In this document: in pieces, positions 1-8,821 of the stretch
How positions within the stretch are numbered: position 1 is the stretch's first letter
Layout: the number at the start of each line of letters is the position of its first letter
Assembly: GCF_002243345.2 (NCBI RefSeq)
Contig: NZ_CP022655.2
Span: forward strand, 2,606,501-2,670,500
Source: Paenibacillus sp. RUD330
GTDB lineage: Bacteria > Bacillota > Bacilli > Paenibacillales > Paenibacillaceae
Direction: 5' to 3'
DNA length: 64,000 bases
Notes under the pieces: generated by a model
Database searches by the model: none
The model's input: only the letters and a program-made list of their open reading frames with translations
What the model was told of the DNA's origin: nothing
Translations under genes and position numbers: made by a program

Positions 1-1656
1 GTGGCGCAGGCCTTATACGAGAAGCATAAGGTCATCACCTATCCGAGAACGAATTCGAACTATGTGATGGAAGAAACGGTTCCCGTCATGGGCAAGGCGC
101 TCGACATGCTGCGGGGAACCGAGTATGCGGAGCTTGCCGCCGGGGCGGACAGGTCCCGGGTACATAAAGGCAACAAAGCCGTCTGCAATCCGGCCAAGGT
201 GGAGGATCACCATGCGATTTTGCCGACACCCAAAAAACCAGGCGCGCTGAGTCCGGACGAAAAAAAGATCTATGATCTTATCGTTCGCCGTTTCCTGTCC
301 CATTATTACGGACCGGCCTTGTACCTCAATCATACGGTGCTGACCGAGGTGGAGGGAGAGACGTTCCGCACCCGCATCAAGCAGCTGCTCGATCCCGGAT
401 GGAAGGTGACCCAGGGAGCTGTCGAGACGGAGGACAAGCCCAAGCGCGGCAAGGGCAAGGTCAAGCAGGACGAGGACGGAGACGAGGAAGAGCAGGAGCT
501 GACCGATGCGTCCTTCCATGTCGACGAATCGCTGCCGGTGCTGTGCAGGCAGGCCAAAGCCGAAGAGAAGTCGACGCAGCCGCCCAAGTCCTATACGGAA
601 GGAACGCTTCTCAAAGCGATGGAAAGCGCCGGCAGGGCTATGGAGGACGAAGAGCTGCGCGAGACGATGAAGGACAGCGGCTTGGGAACTCCGGCGACGC
701 GCGCGGCGACGATCGAGCGGCTGAAGACGGTAGGTTATATCCGTGCCAGCGGAAAGAAACTGGAGATCGAAGCGAAAGGCTGCGCGGCCATCGAGCTGAT
801 TCGGGGAGCCGGCGTGGAGCTGCTGGCTTCGCCGGTCATGACCGGACAATGGGAGCGCCGGCTCAGCCAGATCGCCAGGGACGAGGCCTCCGATGAAAAG
901 TTCATGGAGCAGGTCAAGCAGTTCGCCCGGATGATCGTCCAGAAGGTAGCGGAGCAGGCGCCAGCGCCGGCCGGAACGTTCGCCGAGCCGGAGCGGGGCA
1001 AGCCGGCCGGCAAGGGCGGCGGCTCGCGGCGAGGCAAGGCGGCTGCGGGGAGCGGAGCTTCCCGCTCCGGAGCAGGCACGAGCCGCACAGCAGCCGGAGC
1101 TTCCCGCTCCGGAACAGGCACGAGCCGCACAGCAGCGGGGACATCCCGCTCCGGGACGGGCTCAAGCTCCTCAGCGTCTTTAGGTGCCGGGCGCAGCGGG
1201 AAGTCGGAGGATTCCGTCTCCGTCCGATCGTCCGCTGCGGCAACCGATTCATATCTGCCGAAGGATGAATTTGCGCGGGCAGCTCCCGCAGGGGCAGTCG
1301 GTCCTTCGTCAGGAGCAGGAAGAGCCTCTTCCAATGAAGCATACCGATCCGGACAAGCCTCCTCGCCAGAGCAGACCTCATCCGCCGGTCTGAAGCCGCT
1401 CGGAACTTGTCCGAGCTGCGGCGGCAGCATCGTCGAAGGCAAGCGGGGTTACGGCTGTTCCCGGTTCCGGGACGGCTGCAAGTTCGTCCTCTGGAAAGAA
1501 CAGCATGGCCGGACGCTGACGCCGGCCATGCTGCAATCGCTTCTCGCCAAGGGCAGCACGGCCGCAGCCGCGTTCCCCGGTCCGGAGGGAAGCGCCAAGG
1601 GCCGGCTGCGGATCAAGGATGCCCGCACCGGCGATACCGTCGTGGAATGGACATGA
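1..1656 (+). CDS. topB: DNA topoisomerase III, C-terminal part (5' truncated by window)
   Basis: Type IA topoisomerase that passes single DNA strands through a transient break. The visible 551 residues contain the active-site motif TYPRTNSNYV with the catalytic Tyr at residue 14, and the motif SGLGTPATRAATIERL near residue 225. A C-terminal Cys-rich segment (CPSCGG...CSRFRDGC) follows near residue 470. The family runs to roughly 700 residues, so about 300 N-terminal residues, including the Toprim domain, lie before base 1. The GTG at base 1 is therefore an internal codon. Between the core and the Cys-rich tail is a low-complexity Ser/Gly/Ala/Thr/Arg linker (about residues 330-400) built partly on a 42-bp repeat. 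A strong hairpin follows the stop codon. Confidence 0.93.
   Translation: MAQALYEKHKVITYPRTNSNYVMEETVPVMGKALDMLRGTEYAELAAGADRSRVHKGNKAVCNPAKVEDHHAILPTPKKPGALSPDEKKIYDLIVRRFLSHYYGPALYLNHTVLTEVEGETFRTRIKQLLDPGWKVTQGAVETEDKPKRGKGKVKQDEDGDEEEQELTDASFHVDESLPVLCRQAKAEEKSTQPPKSYTEGTLLKAMESAGRAMEDEELRETMKDSGLGTPATRAATIERLKTVGYIRASGKKLEIEAKGCAAIELIRGAGVELLASPVMTGQWERRLSQIARDEASDEKFMEQVKQFARMIVQKVAEQAPAPAGTFAEPERGKPAGKGGGSRRGKAAAGSGASRSGAGTSRTAAGASRSGTGTSRTAAGTSRSGTGSSSSASLGAGRSGKSEDSVSVRSSAAATDSYLPKDEFARAAPAGAVGPSSGAGRASSNEAYRSGQASSPEQTSSAGLKPLGTCPSCGGSIVEGKRGYGCSRFRDGCKFVLWKEQHGRTLTPAMLQSLLAKGSTAAAAFPGPEGSAKGRLRIKDARTGDTVVEWT
1054..1170 (+). repeat. 42-bp tandem repeat inside topB linker
   Basis: Two near-identical 42-bp units (1054-1095 and 1096-1137) and a decayed third copy encode a 14-residue unit of the form GASRSGxGTSRTAA. 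The repeat keeps frame and lengthens the flexible linker before the C-terminal Cys-rich domain. Confidence 0.85.
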
Positions 1657-1680
1657 CGGACATTTAAGGCCATAAATAAA

Positions 1681-1726
1681 CCTCATCCCCTCTTCTTGAT
1701 CCAAGAAGAGGGGATGAGGTTCTTTT
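1681..1726. terminator. bidirectional intrinsic terminator between topB and the SgrR-type gene
   Basis: A perfect 18-bp stem (1681-1698 with 1702-1719) around a 3-nt loop is followed by a T-rich run on the + strand and preceded by an A-rich stretch. It can end both topB and the convergent minus-strand gene. Confidence 0.9.
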
Positions 1727-1737
1727 TCATGGTGAAG

Positions 1738-3534
1738 TCAGACCGGATTATCGGAGACAAGCCAGATATCCTTGAAGTCCATCCAGCCGAACGTATTGAT
1801 GCCGATTCCGCGGACCGAAGGATGCACATAGGTGTTGAGGGAGCGATGCTGCAGGAACAGCACCTGGCCTTCTTGAATCAGCCGCTGCTCGATCTGGTTG
1901 AACAGGGTTCGCCGCGTTTCGCGCCGATCCGAAGCAAGAATGGCATCGGTCACCCGGCGGATCCATCGTTCCAGTGCGGGATCCAGATGCTGCCGGATAT
2001 AGCTGTGCTCCTGCAGGTAGGTCTCCAGCTCTCCGACTTCCTCCTCGGCCATGACCAGGCTCATCAGGATGCAGTCGGCCTCCTTGACGATATCGCTCGT
2101 ATGCACGATCTTGTGCGGCTCGCAGCGAATGTCGACGGGAATGCCGAGCTCCCCGCAGCGGTCCTTGATCCAAAGCGCTTCCTTGGCATGCTGGTTCGTT
2201 GTCAGCAGCTTGATGGGAGCGCCGTCGTACCCGTCCTCCTGCAGCATCCGGATGGCTGTATCCGGTTCGTAGCGCTCTGCCGCCAGCTCTGCGCCTGGAA
2301 CAGGGAAAAAGCCATACGCCGGATAGCTCAGTTCGCCGCCGGCGCCGATCATGCCGACCCGATCCATGGAAAGTCCGACGGCCTGCCGGAAGGCGAGCGA
2401 CTGCTGCGGCCCGCCGTTGAGCCGGTTCCAGCTGAGCAGCGTGCATCCTTGATGGACGGTTCTGATCATGCCCCAGCCTTGCTCGTCCTTGGAAGCCATG
2501 CGGGAATCGCTGGCCATGATCTGCCCCCATTTAAGCCTCAATTCGGGCGGGATGTCCTCGGGCATGAAGGCGATCTGAACCTCGTCCAGATAAGCTCTTC
2601 CCTGGTAGTACAACTCGTGGACAGACAAGTCGATCCGGTCGGATGTCCAGCAGTCGACCCGGAACGGACCTGTGCCGGATGGAAGCGTCCAGTAGCGGCT
2701 TTCGTCCTCCTGGACGAGATCGGCCGGGAGAATGGAAGCGGCCCCGGAGCACAGCAGGCGGGGGAGGAGGCGATTGGGCTTGTTCAGCGATATCCGGACG
2801 GTCCGCGAATCCAGAGCCGTGATGGCCTCGACCGACTCCATAAGGAAGCGGTTGGGCTGCCCGTCGGCCAGCCTGCTCAGCGTGAAGCAGACGTCGGATG
2901 CGTTCAGCTCCCGCCCATGATGGAAGCGGACGCCTTTGCGGAGATGGAACGTCCATGCCGTCGCCGAGTCGTTGCTTTCCCAATAATGGGCCAGACCGGG
3001 TACGAGCGATTTGGTGTCAGCCTCGAATCCGAGCAGCCGGTCGAAAATCTGATGGATCAAATGGGAGTCGAAGGCGAAGAACAGCTTCCCGGGATCAAGG
3101 GAATAAGGGGGACGGTAGACGGGAAGACGGAACACATCCCGCTGCGCGGGAGAGCCTTCCTCGATCCGGTCCGATCCGAAATGTCCGCTGAGCCATTCGA
3201 CAAAGCGGTCGCGAACGGAAGTATGCTCGCCATGGATTTGAAGCAGCTGGAAGGCTTTCTGGTAATCCCCATCCGAAGCAAGCTCTTTGGCGATGTCGAG
3301 CAGGAAGCGTTCCCGGCTTTTCAGGAAAGAGATCTTGGAGAGGTTGCCCCTTCCTTTGCCCGGAATCCAGCGGATCCACCCTTCCTCCTCGAGCTTGCGC
3401 ACGATGAGCTTCACATTGCGCTCGGTGCAGTGGAACAGCTCGGCCAGCTCGTCCAGAGCGGTTTCGGCTTCAGTGTCAGGCTCTTCGATTTGGAACCGGT
3501 TGAGCAGCAGCAAGTATCGTTCGGCGTTGAGCAT
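1738..3534 (-). CDS. SgrR-type transcriptional regulator with C-terminal solute-binding domain
   Basis: 598 residues. Residues 1-100 form a winged-helix DNA-binding region (SgrR_N type), with LAELFHCTERNVKLIVRKLEEEGWI as the likely helix-turn-helix (quoted here in part of its length: HCTERNVKLIVRKL). From about residue 150 the protein resembles extracellular solute-binding protein family 5, with typical segments such as FDRLLGFEADTKSLVPGLA and WTFHLRKGVRFHHG. There is no signal peptide, so the binding domain is probably a cytoplasmic ligand sensor. No transporter gene is adjacent, so target and ligand cannot be named. The ATG start lies about 14 nt after AAGGAG, which is longer than ideal. 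Confidence 0.85.
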   Translation of the reverse strand: MLNAERYLLLLNRFQIEEPDTEAETALDELAELFHCTERNVKLIVRKLEEEGWIRWIPGKGRGNLSKISFLKSRERFLLDIAKELASDGDYQKAFQLLQIHGEHTSVRDRFVEWLSGHFGSDRIEEGSPAQRDVFRLPVYRPPYSLDPGKLFFAFDSHLIHQIFDRLLGFEADTKSLVPGLAHYWESNDSATAWTFHLRKGVRFHHGRELNASDVCFTLSRLADGQPNRFLMESVEAITALDSRTVRISLNKPNRLLPRLLCSGAASILPADLVQEDESRYWTLPSGTGPFRVDCWTSDRIDLSVHELYYQGRAYLDEVQIAFMPEDIPPELRLKWGQIMASDSRMASKDEQGWGMIRTVHQGCTLLSWNRLNGGPQQSLAFRQAVGLSMDRVGMIGAGGELSYPAYGFFPVPGAELAAERYEPDTAIRMLQEDGYDGAPIKLLTTNQHAKEALWIKDRCGELGIPVDIRCEPHKIVHTSDIVKEADCILMSLVMAEEEVGELETYLQEHSYIRQHLDPALERWIRRVTDAILASDRRETRRTLFNQIEQRLIQEGQVLFLQHRSLNTYVHPSVRGIGINTFGWMDFKDIWLVSDNPV

Positions 3535-3736
3535 GCGCGCAGATTTCTCCTTTTCGCTCGATATGACCCTTCATGCAAGCGGCATCAAGGAATGGAAGCC
3601 CTTTCCAAGCTGTAAAAGAGGAAGTCATTTGAAATTATTGTACACTTTTTGTTCCTGTTATGTCATGAGATACTTGATTCAACGGCAGGAACGATGCAGA
3701 TTCGGCCGATAACGAAAACAGGGAGTGTCGCTGACA

Positions 3737-3931
3737 ATGAATTACGAGCAGGTATACCGAAGCGAACTGGAAATCAAACGATTCCACCAGTCCAACCACG
3801 AGAGGAAACACGCGGATTCGATCTGGAAACAGGCTGTCGAACCCAACCGGACCGATTATATGGGCAAAGCTAGCCGCCAAGTATGGAAACCGGTCCACGC
3901 CATGATCTTGTTCATGGGCATGAAGAAATGA
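3737..3931 (+). CDS. small hypothetical protein (64 aa)
   Basis: I do not recognise this family. It is a basic, soluble-looking 64-residue protein rich in Lys, Arg, His and Trp (for example KRFHQSNHERKHADSIWKQ), without membrane segments or signal peptide. The ATG at 3737 follows GGGAG at 3721-3725. It stands alone between the divergent SgrR-type gene and a strong terminator, which supports a real short transcription unit. Function unknown. Confidence 0.6.
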   Translation: MNYEQVYRSELEIKRFHQSNHERKHADSIWKQAVEPNRTDYMGKASRQVWKPVHAMILFMGMKK

Positions 3932-3970
3932 GCGGCCGCATGCGGCAAGCCGAAGCGAAAGCAAGCAAAA

Positions 3971-4030
3971 AACGAAGGGCATGGCTTAACCGATAAAACC
4001 GGTTGAACCATGCCCTTCGTTTTTTTAGTT
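3971..4030. terminator. bidirectional terminator
   Basis: A 14-bp stem (3971-3984 with 4008-4021) is followed by a run of T on the + strand and preceded by a run of A. It sits between the small + strand gene and the convergent HAD hydrolase. Confidence 0.85.
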
Positions 4031-4774
4031 GCCCAGGATGTAGCGCTGGATGCCATCCGGAACATCTCTCAGATGATGGAGCTGCAGGAAAGCGCCTTGC
4101 GGCACGACCTCGATGGTGATGTTGTTGTATTCCCATTCGGTCTGCGCTTCCACATGGATCGTATGGATGCCTGCGGTCAATGCAGGCACGACATCCGTCC
4201 GGATGGAATTGCCGATCATCCAAGTGTTCGGGCGGTCGAACTGCCCATCCGCCAGAATTTGCTCCAGCGCCGCGATATTCTTATGCTGGCGGATATAGAT
4301 CCTGTCCCCGAAGTAGCGGTCCAGGCGAAGCCTGTCCACCTTGCGGCGCTGGATCGCCGGCTCGCCCCCGGTATAGAGATGCAGGTCATGTCCTTCGTCC
4401 CTCAGCCGCAGAAGCGTCTCCTCCATATCGGGATAGGGCTCCGCCTCCTGCTCGTAGACGCTCTGTCCCATGCTCCAGAGCAGGTCGATCTCGTCGGAAT
4501 CCTCCGGCCTGCCGGTCAACCGGGTAAAGTCGACGTAGGTGTCGAGGAAGGATTGCGGAAAGTGGTCGCTCTTGAACCCTGATGCCTGCACGCCGGCGAT
4601 GTCGATTTCGATCTGCTTGCGGCGGATTGCAGCTTCCGTCATGTCCGGATAAGCGTGGAACCAGGTTCTCATGGCATCCACGAACTGGTCGATGACCAGA
4701 TTGAAATATTTGTTGCAATGGATGAGCGTATCGTCGAGATCGAACAGGATCGTTTGTCTGATTGGCGCGTTCAT
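4025..4774 (-). CDS. HAD family hydrolase
   Basis: 249-residue haloacid dehalogenase-like hydrolase, probably a cytoplasmic phosphatase. Motif I is visible as LFDLDDTLIH near residue 10 (nucleophile Asp and acid/base Asp). The Thr of motif II lies in LYTGGEP, and motif IV is in MIGNSIRTDVVPA. An all-alpha cap of about 100 residues lies between motifs I and II. AAGGGG lies about 10 nt before the ATG. The substrate cannot be told from sequence and the gene is transcribed alone. Confidence 0.85.
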   Translation of the reverse strand: MNAPIRQTILFDLDDTLIHCNKYFNLVIDQFVDAMRTWFHAYPDMTEAAIRRKQIEIDIAGVQASGFKSDHFPQSFLDTYVDFTRLTGRPEDSDEIDLLWSMGQSVYEQEAEPYPDMEETLLRLRDEGHDLHLYTGGEPAIQRRKVDRLRLDRYFGDRIYIRQHKNIAALEQILADGQFDRPNTWMIGNSIRTDVVPALTAGIHTIHVEAQTEWEYNNITIEVVPQGAFLQLHHLRDVPDGIQRYILGN

Positions 4775-5065
4775 GATGGTCTAACCCCTTTTGTAAGCTT
4801 GCGTGGATCTATTTTCATCCAATCTACAGCAAGGGAATGCGCGCAGTCAATTCCAGCCTGGGGGATGGCCTCCTGAATGCAGATGCCGCCCTGTCCGCGG
4901 GAAGCCGCTGCAAGCTCGAGCAAGCGACAGGATAGAAGGAAGGAGAACGGAAAAAAGCCCCGAATGGGGCTAGGTCATGGTGCCGATCTATGAGGACGAT
5001 TGAAGAAAGGAAGCTCAATCGGTGAGAAGCTTGAAATACGAATCCCGGCGCAGGCTCGGCAACAA
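4775..5065. other. intergenic stretch without a supported gene
   Basis: The 290-bp stretch holds the HAD gene's upstream region, a minus-strand terminator at 4951-4971 and a small hairpin near 4998-5020. Short open frames here have no ribosome site and run through the terminator. Confidence 0.6.
4951..4971 (-). terminator. intrinsic terminator for the LexA-box gene
   Basis: On the minus strand the hairpin AGCCCC-attc-GGGGCT (4956-4971) is followed by TTTTTT. It lies about 95 nt downstream of the stop codon of the 72-aa gene. Confidence 0.8.
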
Positions 5066-5284
5066 TCAGGCGTACTTCTGCACCTTGCTCTGCAGATCCT
5101 TCTTGATGAAGGCGATCCGCTTGCGGACATAGAAGTCCCGGCTGTCGCCGCGAAGGTCGTTGGGAGTTACGATGGATTCGGATTCGTTGTCGATAATGGT
5201 GAGACGCCCGTCGTCATAGAACTTGAAGGTCAGATCGCGGAAAGGGCGATGACGCTCAACAAAGCGGAAATGCTCGCAGCTCAT
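5066..5284 (-). CDS. small protein predicted to be SOS-induced (72 aa)
   Basis: Family not recognised. The 72-residue product is soluble and strongly charged, with a beta-rich first half (LTFKFYDDGRLTIIDN) and a basic C-terminal half (DFYVRKRIAFIKKDLQSKVQ). It has no membrane segment or signal peptide. AAGGAG lies 8-9 nt before the ATG. The promoter carries two LexA-type boxes, one between -35 and -10 and one just downstream of -10, so expression on DNA damage is expected. It is a single-gene unit with its own terminator. A role in checkpoint, repair or phage defence is possible but nothing in the protein decides this. Confidence 0.75.
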   Translation of the reverse strand: MSCEHFRFVERHRPFRDLTFKFYDDGRLTIIDNESESIVTPNDLRGDSRDFYVRKRIAFIKKDLQSKVQKYA

Positions 5285-5317
5285 GTGAACTCACTCCTTC
5301 GGGAAAGAGAGGTTTAG

Positions 5318-5365
5318 GAACATTTGTTCTGTTTTTATTATAGCAAACATTTGTTCGGGTGGAAA
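5318..5365 (-). promoter_or_regulatory. promoter with two LexA (DinR) boxes
   Basis: Read on the minus strand, -10 TATAAT (5337-5342) has a TTTCCA -35 17 bp upstream. Box 1 is CGAACAAATGTTTG (5344-5357), inside the -35/-10 spacer. Box 2 is AGAACAAATGTTCC (5317-5330), around the start site. Each matches 13 of 14 positions of the known Bacillus consensus CGAACRNRYGTTYC. Dual boxes flanking -10 imply tight repression. Confidence 0.85.
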
Positions 5366-5461
5366 GAGGAATTTTTATCCCGTACACTGAAGGAATAAGC
5401 TGGACAACCCAGAGCTTGCCGGCAATTGTCCGGAAGCGGCCAAAGGAGTGCTTCAACTTCC

Positions 5462-6184
5462 ATGATCCATATAGCCCATCTCAAGAAACAGATTCCGGCG
5501 GGACCTCTCGTGCTGGACGATATCAGCTTCCGCGCGGATGAAGGCGAATTCATCGCGATCAAGGGCGGCAGCGGGAGCGGCAAGTCGATGCTGCTTAAAT
5601 GCCTGGCTCTCCAGGAAGGCTGGACATCGGGCTCTTATAAGATGGACGGCAGGCAAATACCGACATCGGCGATCGGAAGGATGCGCATCCGCAAGGAAGT
5701 GACGCTCGTCGAAGAGAAGCCTTTCCTCAGCGCCAACCGGACCGCTCTCAAAAACGTCTTGATCGGATCGGCCGCACAGGCTTCGCTTCTGCGCCGCGCC
5801 ACGGGCATGGTCCGCAATGACGATTACATGGGAGCCATGGACATGCTCGAGAAGGTGGGACTCCTGGACAAGGCGCACAGCAAGGCGGACAAGCTGAGCG
5901 GAGGCGAACGCCAGCGGGTCGCGATCGCCCGCGCTCTAGTGCACGGCGCCAAGGTGCTGCTGCTGGACGAGCCGATTTCCGGCCTCGATCCGCATGCCGG
6001 TGAACAGGTGCTGGCCGACCTCAAGCAGCTGTGCAAAAATCAAGGCCTCATCGTCATAGCCGTCCTTCACCAAGGCGACTGGGCGGAGAGGTTCGCCGAC
6101 CGGATACTTGGTCTGAGCGGAGGCAAGCTGGTGCTGCAAGTGAGCGGGAGACGGCTGACGAGCAAGGAGAAAATGCTGCTCTAG
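5462..6184 (+). CDS. ABC transporter ATP-binding protein, PhnC-like, orphan
   Basis: 240-residue nucleotide-binding subunit. Walker A is GGSGSGKSM near residue 34, the signature is LSGGERQR, Walker B is VLLLDEPISGLD, and the switch His is in AVLHQGDW. The segment between Walker A and the signature (TALKNVLIGSAAQASLLRR) resembles phosphonate/PhnC-type ATPases. No permease or binding protein gene is adjacent, so the partner subunits and substrate are unknown. The ATG at 5462 is preceded by AAAGGAG at a somewhat long distance of 13 nt. Confidence 0.8.
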   Translation: MIHIAHLKKQIPAGPLVLDDISFRADEGEFIAIKGGSGSGKSMLLKCLALQEGWTSGSYKMDGRQIPTSAIGRMRIRKEVTLVEEKPFLSANRTALKNVLIGSAAQASLLRRATGMVRNDDYMGAMDMLEKVGLLDKAHSKADKLSGGERQRVAIARALVHGAKVLLLDEPISGLDPHAGEQVLADLKQLCKNQGLIVIAVLHQGDWAERFADRILGLSGGKLVLQVSGRRLTSKEKMLL

Positions 6185-6252
6185 AGCATGAATGGGGATC
6201 GGCTCCGCATAGGATAGGAGCAAAGATCCCATGCAGGAAGCAGGTGGCGCCC

Positions 6253-6861
6253 ATGGCATTCGAGCCTCCCGTATCGGTCCACACGACCAAGGTTACCAGG
6301 CTCCGCACAGAGCTGTTCATTCCCGTCGTCAGCCTGGAAGGCGGGGAGCTGGCTGCGGCGCATATGAATTCCGCCATCCGCAGATCCGTCCGCCAGATGA
6401 TCGAAGATCAAGGCTCCCTGGCCGACCCGTCCTCCCAAATGATCGCTTATTATGAAGTCAAAACCAATGAGAGAGGCGTATTCAGCCTTTCTCTCTTCAA
6501 CTATGCCTTCACGGGCGGAGCCCATGGCTTGACGCTGCAGCAGTCGCTTACCTTCATGGCTGCAGACGGCCATCCGCGCAAGCTCGCCAGCCTCTTCAAG
6601 CCGGGATCCGATTACAGAGCCAGGCTGAGCGCGCTGGTGGCAGCGCAGATCAAGAGCCGGCAGATCGAGCTGCTGCAGCCGTTCGAGGGCATCCGGGCCG
6701 ATCAGGATTACTACATCGCGGACCGCGCCCTCGTGATCTGGTTCAGCATTTACGAAATCACCCCATACGTGTACGGCTTCCCCTATTTTCCGATCTCCGT
6801 TTATGACCTGTCCGACATTGTCGCCGACGAAGGCCCCTTATCCGTGATGAATGAAAATTAA
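6253..6861 (+). CDS. DUF4163/DUF3298-type protein (RsiV-like sensor fold)
   Basis: About 202 residues. The segment SLFNYAFTGGAHGLT is typical of DUF4163/DUF3298 proteins, whose best-known member is the extracytoplasmic part of the anti-sigma factor RsiV. This protein lacks a membrane helix and signal peptide, so it may be a stand-alone cytoplasmic version. The ATG at 6253 is preceded by AGGTGG at 6242-6246. It lies 68 bp after the orphan ABC ATPase on the same strand, possibly co-transcribed. Function unknown. Confidence 0.75.
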   Translation: MAFEPPVSVHTTKVTRLRTELFIPVVSLEGGELAAAHMNSAIRRSVRQMIEDQGSLADPSSQMIAYYEVKTNERGVFSLSLFNYAFTGGAHGLTLQQSLTFMAADGHPRKLASLFKPGSDYRARLSALVAAQIKSRQIELLQPFEGIRADQDYYIADRALVIWFSIYEITPYVYGFPYFPISVYDLSDIVADEGPLSVMNEN

Positions 6862-6972
6862 CGGTCCGAATTCCTGCTTGCCCGCGCCTGTCGACAGGCG
6901 ACGGGTTGTTTGCCGCGAGCGCCTGCTTGAAGACGACGGAAAGACACTCGATACGGACAGGGGGCATGGAGC

Positions 6973-8589
6973 ATGCTGATGTGGACGGGATTTGCTTTGT
7001 TTTGCCTGGTGGCGGTCGCTTGGCTCGCCGCCGCAGCAGCGGCGGAGAACGGACTCAGGAAAAGCGGGTATCGTTCCATGACTCGCTACGCTGCTTATAT
7101 CCAGTTCATGCAGGACAAGAGGGAGCTCAACAGGCTAGGCATCCCGCAGCAGCTGAAACGCGCTTTCGGACCGTTCGCCGCCTTCGGCGTCTCGTTCAAT
7201 GCCCTGTCGCTGCTGGGAGGAGCGGCGCTGTTCTACGCTTACGCATGGAACACAGGCAGCGAATGGCTGCTCGTATGGGCTTGGCCCGTCCTCGGCTTGC
7301 TGGCGCTCTCGGTCCATTCCGCCCAGGCGGAGCTGATGTCGGCCGTTCCTTCAGCCGGGGGCGGCTATCATGCGGCGCTGCTTCTGGGCGGCAAAGGGAG
7401 GGGCTTCCTGACGGGCTGGCTGCAGCTTGGCGGCCAGATCAGCATGCTGGCGTTCGTGAATCTGGCGGCAGCGGACTGGATTCAGGGCTTATTGGCTCCC
7501 TGGAACGGATGGAGCCATGCAGCAGGCGCGGCCATGCTGTTTGCCGTCCTGATGCTGATCCAGCTGTCTCTGTGCCTGTTCGGCAATTACGGCTTCTCTA
7601 TGCTGCAAAAAAACGCAGCGCTGCTGCAAATCGCAGCGGTCGCAGCGGTGATCGCCGTCATGACGGCCTACTTGTGGCCCTCCTTCGGATTGGAGAAGCT
7701 CTATTCCGCCGGGTCGCTCGCGGCAGCCGGAGAACCGGGAGCCGCAGGAGCGGGATGGACCATGGGGCTGCTCCTGCTCTACCGGATGTTCATGGGGTCG
7801 GCGACGGCGGAGCATCTGCCGGAAGAGACGGTCGAGCCGAGAATCAGGCTTCCTTGGGGGCATGTGCTGTCGGGGGCTTATGTATACGTCAGCGGGTTCA
7901 TCCTGCTTGGGCTGGCTGCCATGGCGCTTCTCAAGCTCCCGCTTGGAGCGGAGCATGACTTCTTTCTGCAGGCGGCAGCGCCTTGGGGAGGCGGCTGGAG
8001 GGCGGCAGCGGCCGCCGCAGTGGGGATCAGCCTCTGCGCATCCGGCGGATCGGTGCTGTTCGCTGCCAGCAGGCTGGCCGGAAGCCTCTCGCGTGACGAG
8101 GCGCTGCCCTTCAGCAGGAAGCTGTCCTCGATCGTTCGCAAGGGCAGGACCTTCGCCTGGGGAGCATGCGCTGCAGCGGCATGCGCGGCTCTGCTGGCGC
8201 TGGCGGCCGGCATGCTGATGAATGCGATGACGGGCGCCGTCCTGTTTTTGCTGGCGCTGGCGATCCTGCTTCAGCATGGTGCCCAGCTGATTCCGCTCGT
8301 CTTGTCGATGACGCGGGAAGGGAAGGATAAGCTGGCGGCGATGCAGCCGCTCTGGTCGCTCGGGAGAGCGGGCTCCTATGCGAAGCCTCTCGCCGTCGCG
8401 GCGCTTGTCGCGATGATGGCCGCAGCGGTATTTGCGGCTCCTGCCGCGGCTGCAGCCGCTGCCGCATGGCTGCTCGTCTCCGGAAGCATGTTCCTGCTTC
8501 TGGGCAGACGTCGCTACGAGGGCATGGAGAAGGGAATGAGGCTCAGCCAGGAAGAGCTGCTGCGGATGGAGAGGTATCATCCCCAATAA
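6973..8589 (+). CDS. APC family amino acid/polyamine permease
   Basis: 538-residue integral membrane protein with about 12 or more hydrophobic helices. The N-terminal part carries the APC hallmark: RAFGPFAAFGVSFNALSLL (helix 1) and MSAVPSAGGGYHAALLLGG (helix 2-3 loop). Such proteins import amino acids or amines with protons or sodium. The substrate cannot be inferred. The C-terminal third is unusually Ala-rich. The ATG is preceded by AGGGGG. A 15-bp hairpin follows the gene. Confidence 0.85.
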   Translation: MLMWTGFALFCLVAVAWLAAAAAAENGLRKSGYRSMTRYAAYIQFMQDKRELNRLGIPQQLKRAFGPFAAFGVSFNALSLLGGAALFYAYAWNTGSEWLLVWAWPVLGLLALSVHSAQAELMSAVPSAGGGYHAALLLGGKGRGFLTGWLQLGGQISMLAFVNLAAADWIQGLLAPWNGWSHAAGAAMLFAVLMLIQLSLCLFGNYGFSMLQKNAALLQIAAVAAVIAVMTAYLWPSFGLEKLYSAGSLAAAGEPGAAGAGWTMGLLLLYRMFMGSATAEHLPEETVEPRIRLPWGHVLSGAYVYVSGFILLGLAAMALLKLPLGAEHDFFLQAAAPWGGGWRAAAAAAVGISLCASGGSVLFAASRLAGSLSRDEALPFSRKLSSIVRKGRTFAWGACAAAACAALLALAAGMLMNAMTGAVLFLLALAILLQHGAQLIPLVLSMTREGKDKLAAMQPLWSLGRAGSYAKPLAVAALVAMMAAAVFAAPAAAAAAAAWLLVSGSMFLLLGRRRYEGMEKGMRLSQEELLRMERYHPQ

Positions 8590-8627
8590 CCCAGCCAGAA
8601 CGGGACAAGGCGCGGCGCGGACCGCCG

Positions 8628-8668
8628 AGAGAGCGGGAAATGGCTCATTTCCCGCTCTCTATTTCCCG
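8628..8668 (+). terminator. probable terminator after the permease gene
   Basis: A perfect 15-bp stem (8628-8642 with 8646-8660) with a GCT loop is followed by ATTTCCC. The T-run is weak, so termination efficiency is uncertain. Confidence 0.6.
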
Positions 8669-8821
8669 GGGAAGCGCACAAAGCAACAAGATGGAGAAAA
8701 GTTCGACAGCCGTTGTCGTCAATCCGGCCTGAATGTCGAAACGAGAGAGCTCGGCTGCCCGCAGCCATATCTTTCCCTCCGTCAATCCATTATAATGAAG
8801 CCTGAAAAAGGGGGGAATTGC

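Noticed and set aside
1696-3615. A 639-codon + strand frame opposite the SgrR-type gene
   Set aside because: It mirrors the minus-strand gene in GC-rich codons, begins inside the terminator, and resembles no protein. The opposite strand has clear domains.
4824-5018. A 64-codon minus-strand frame downstream of the LexA-box gene
   Set aside because: It runs through a strong terminator and has no ribosome site.
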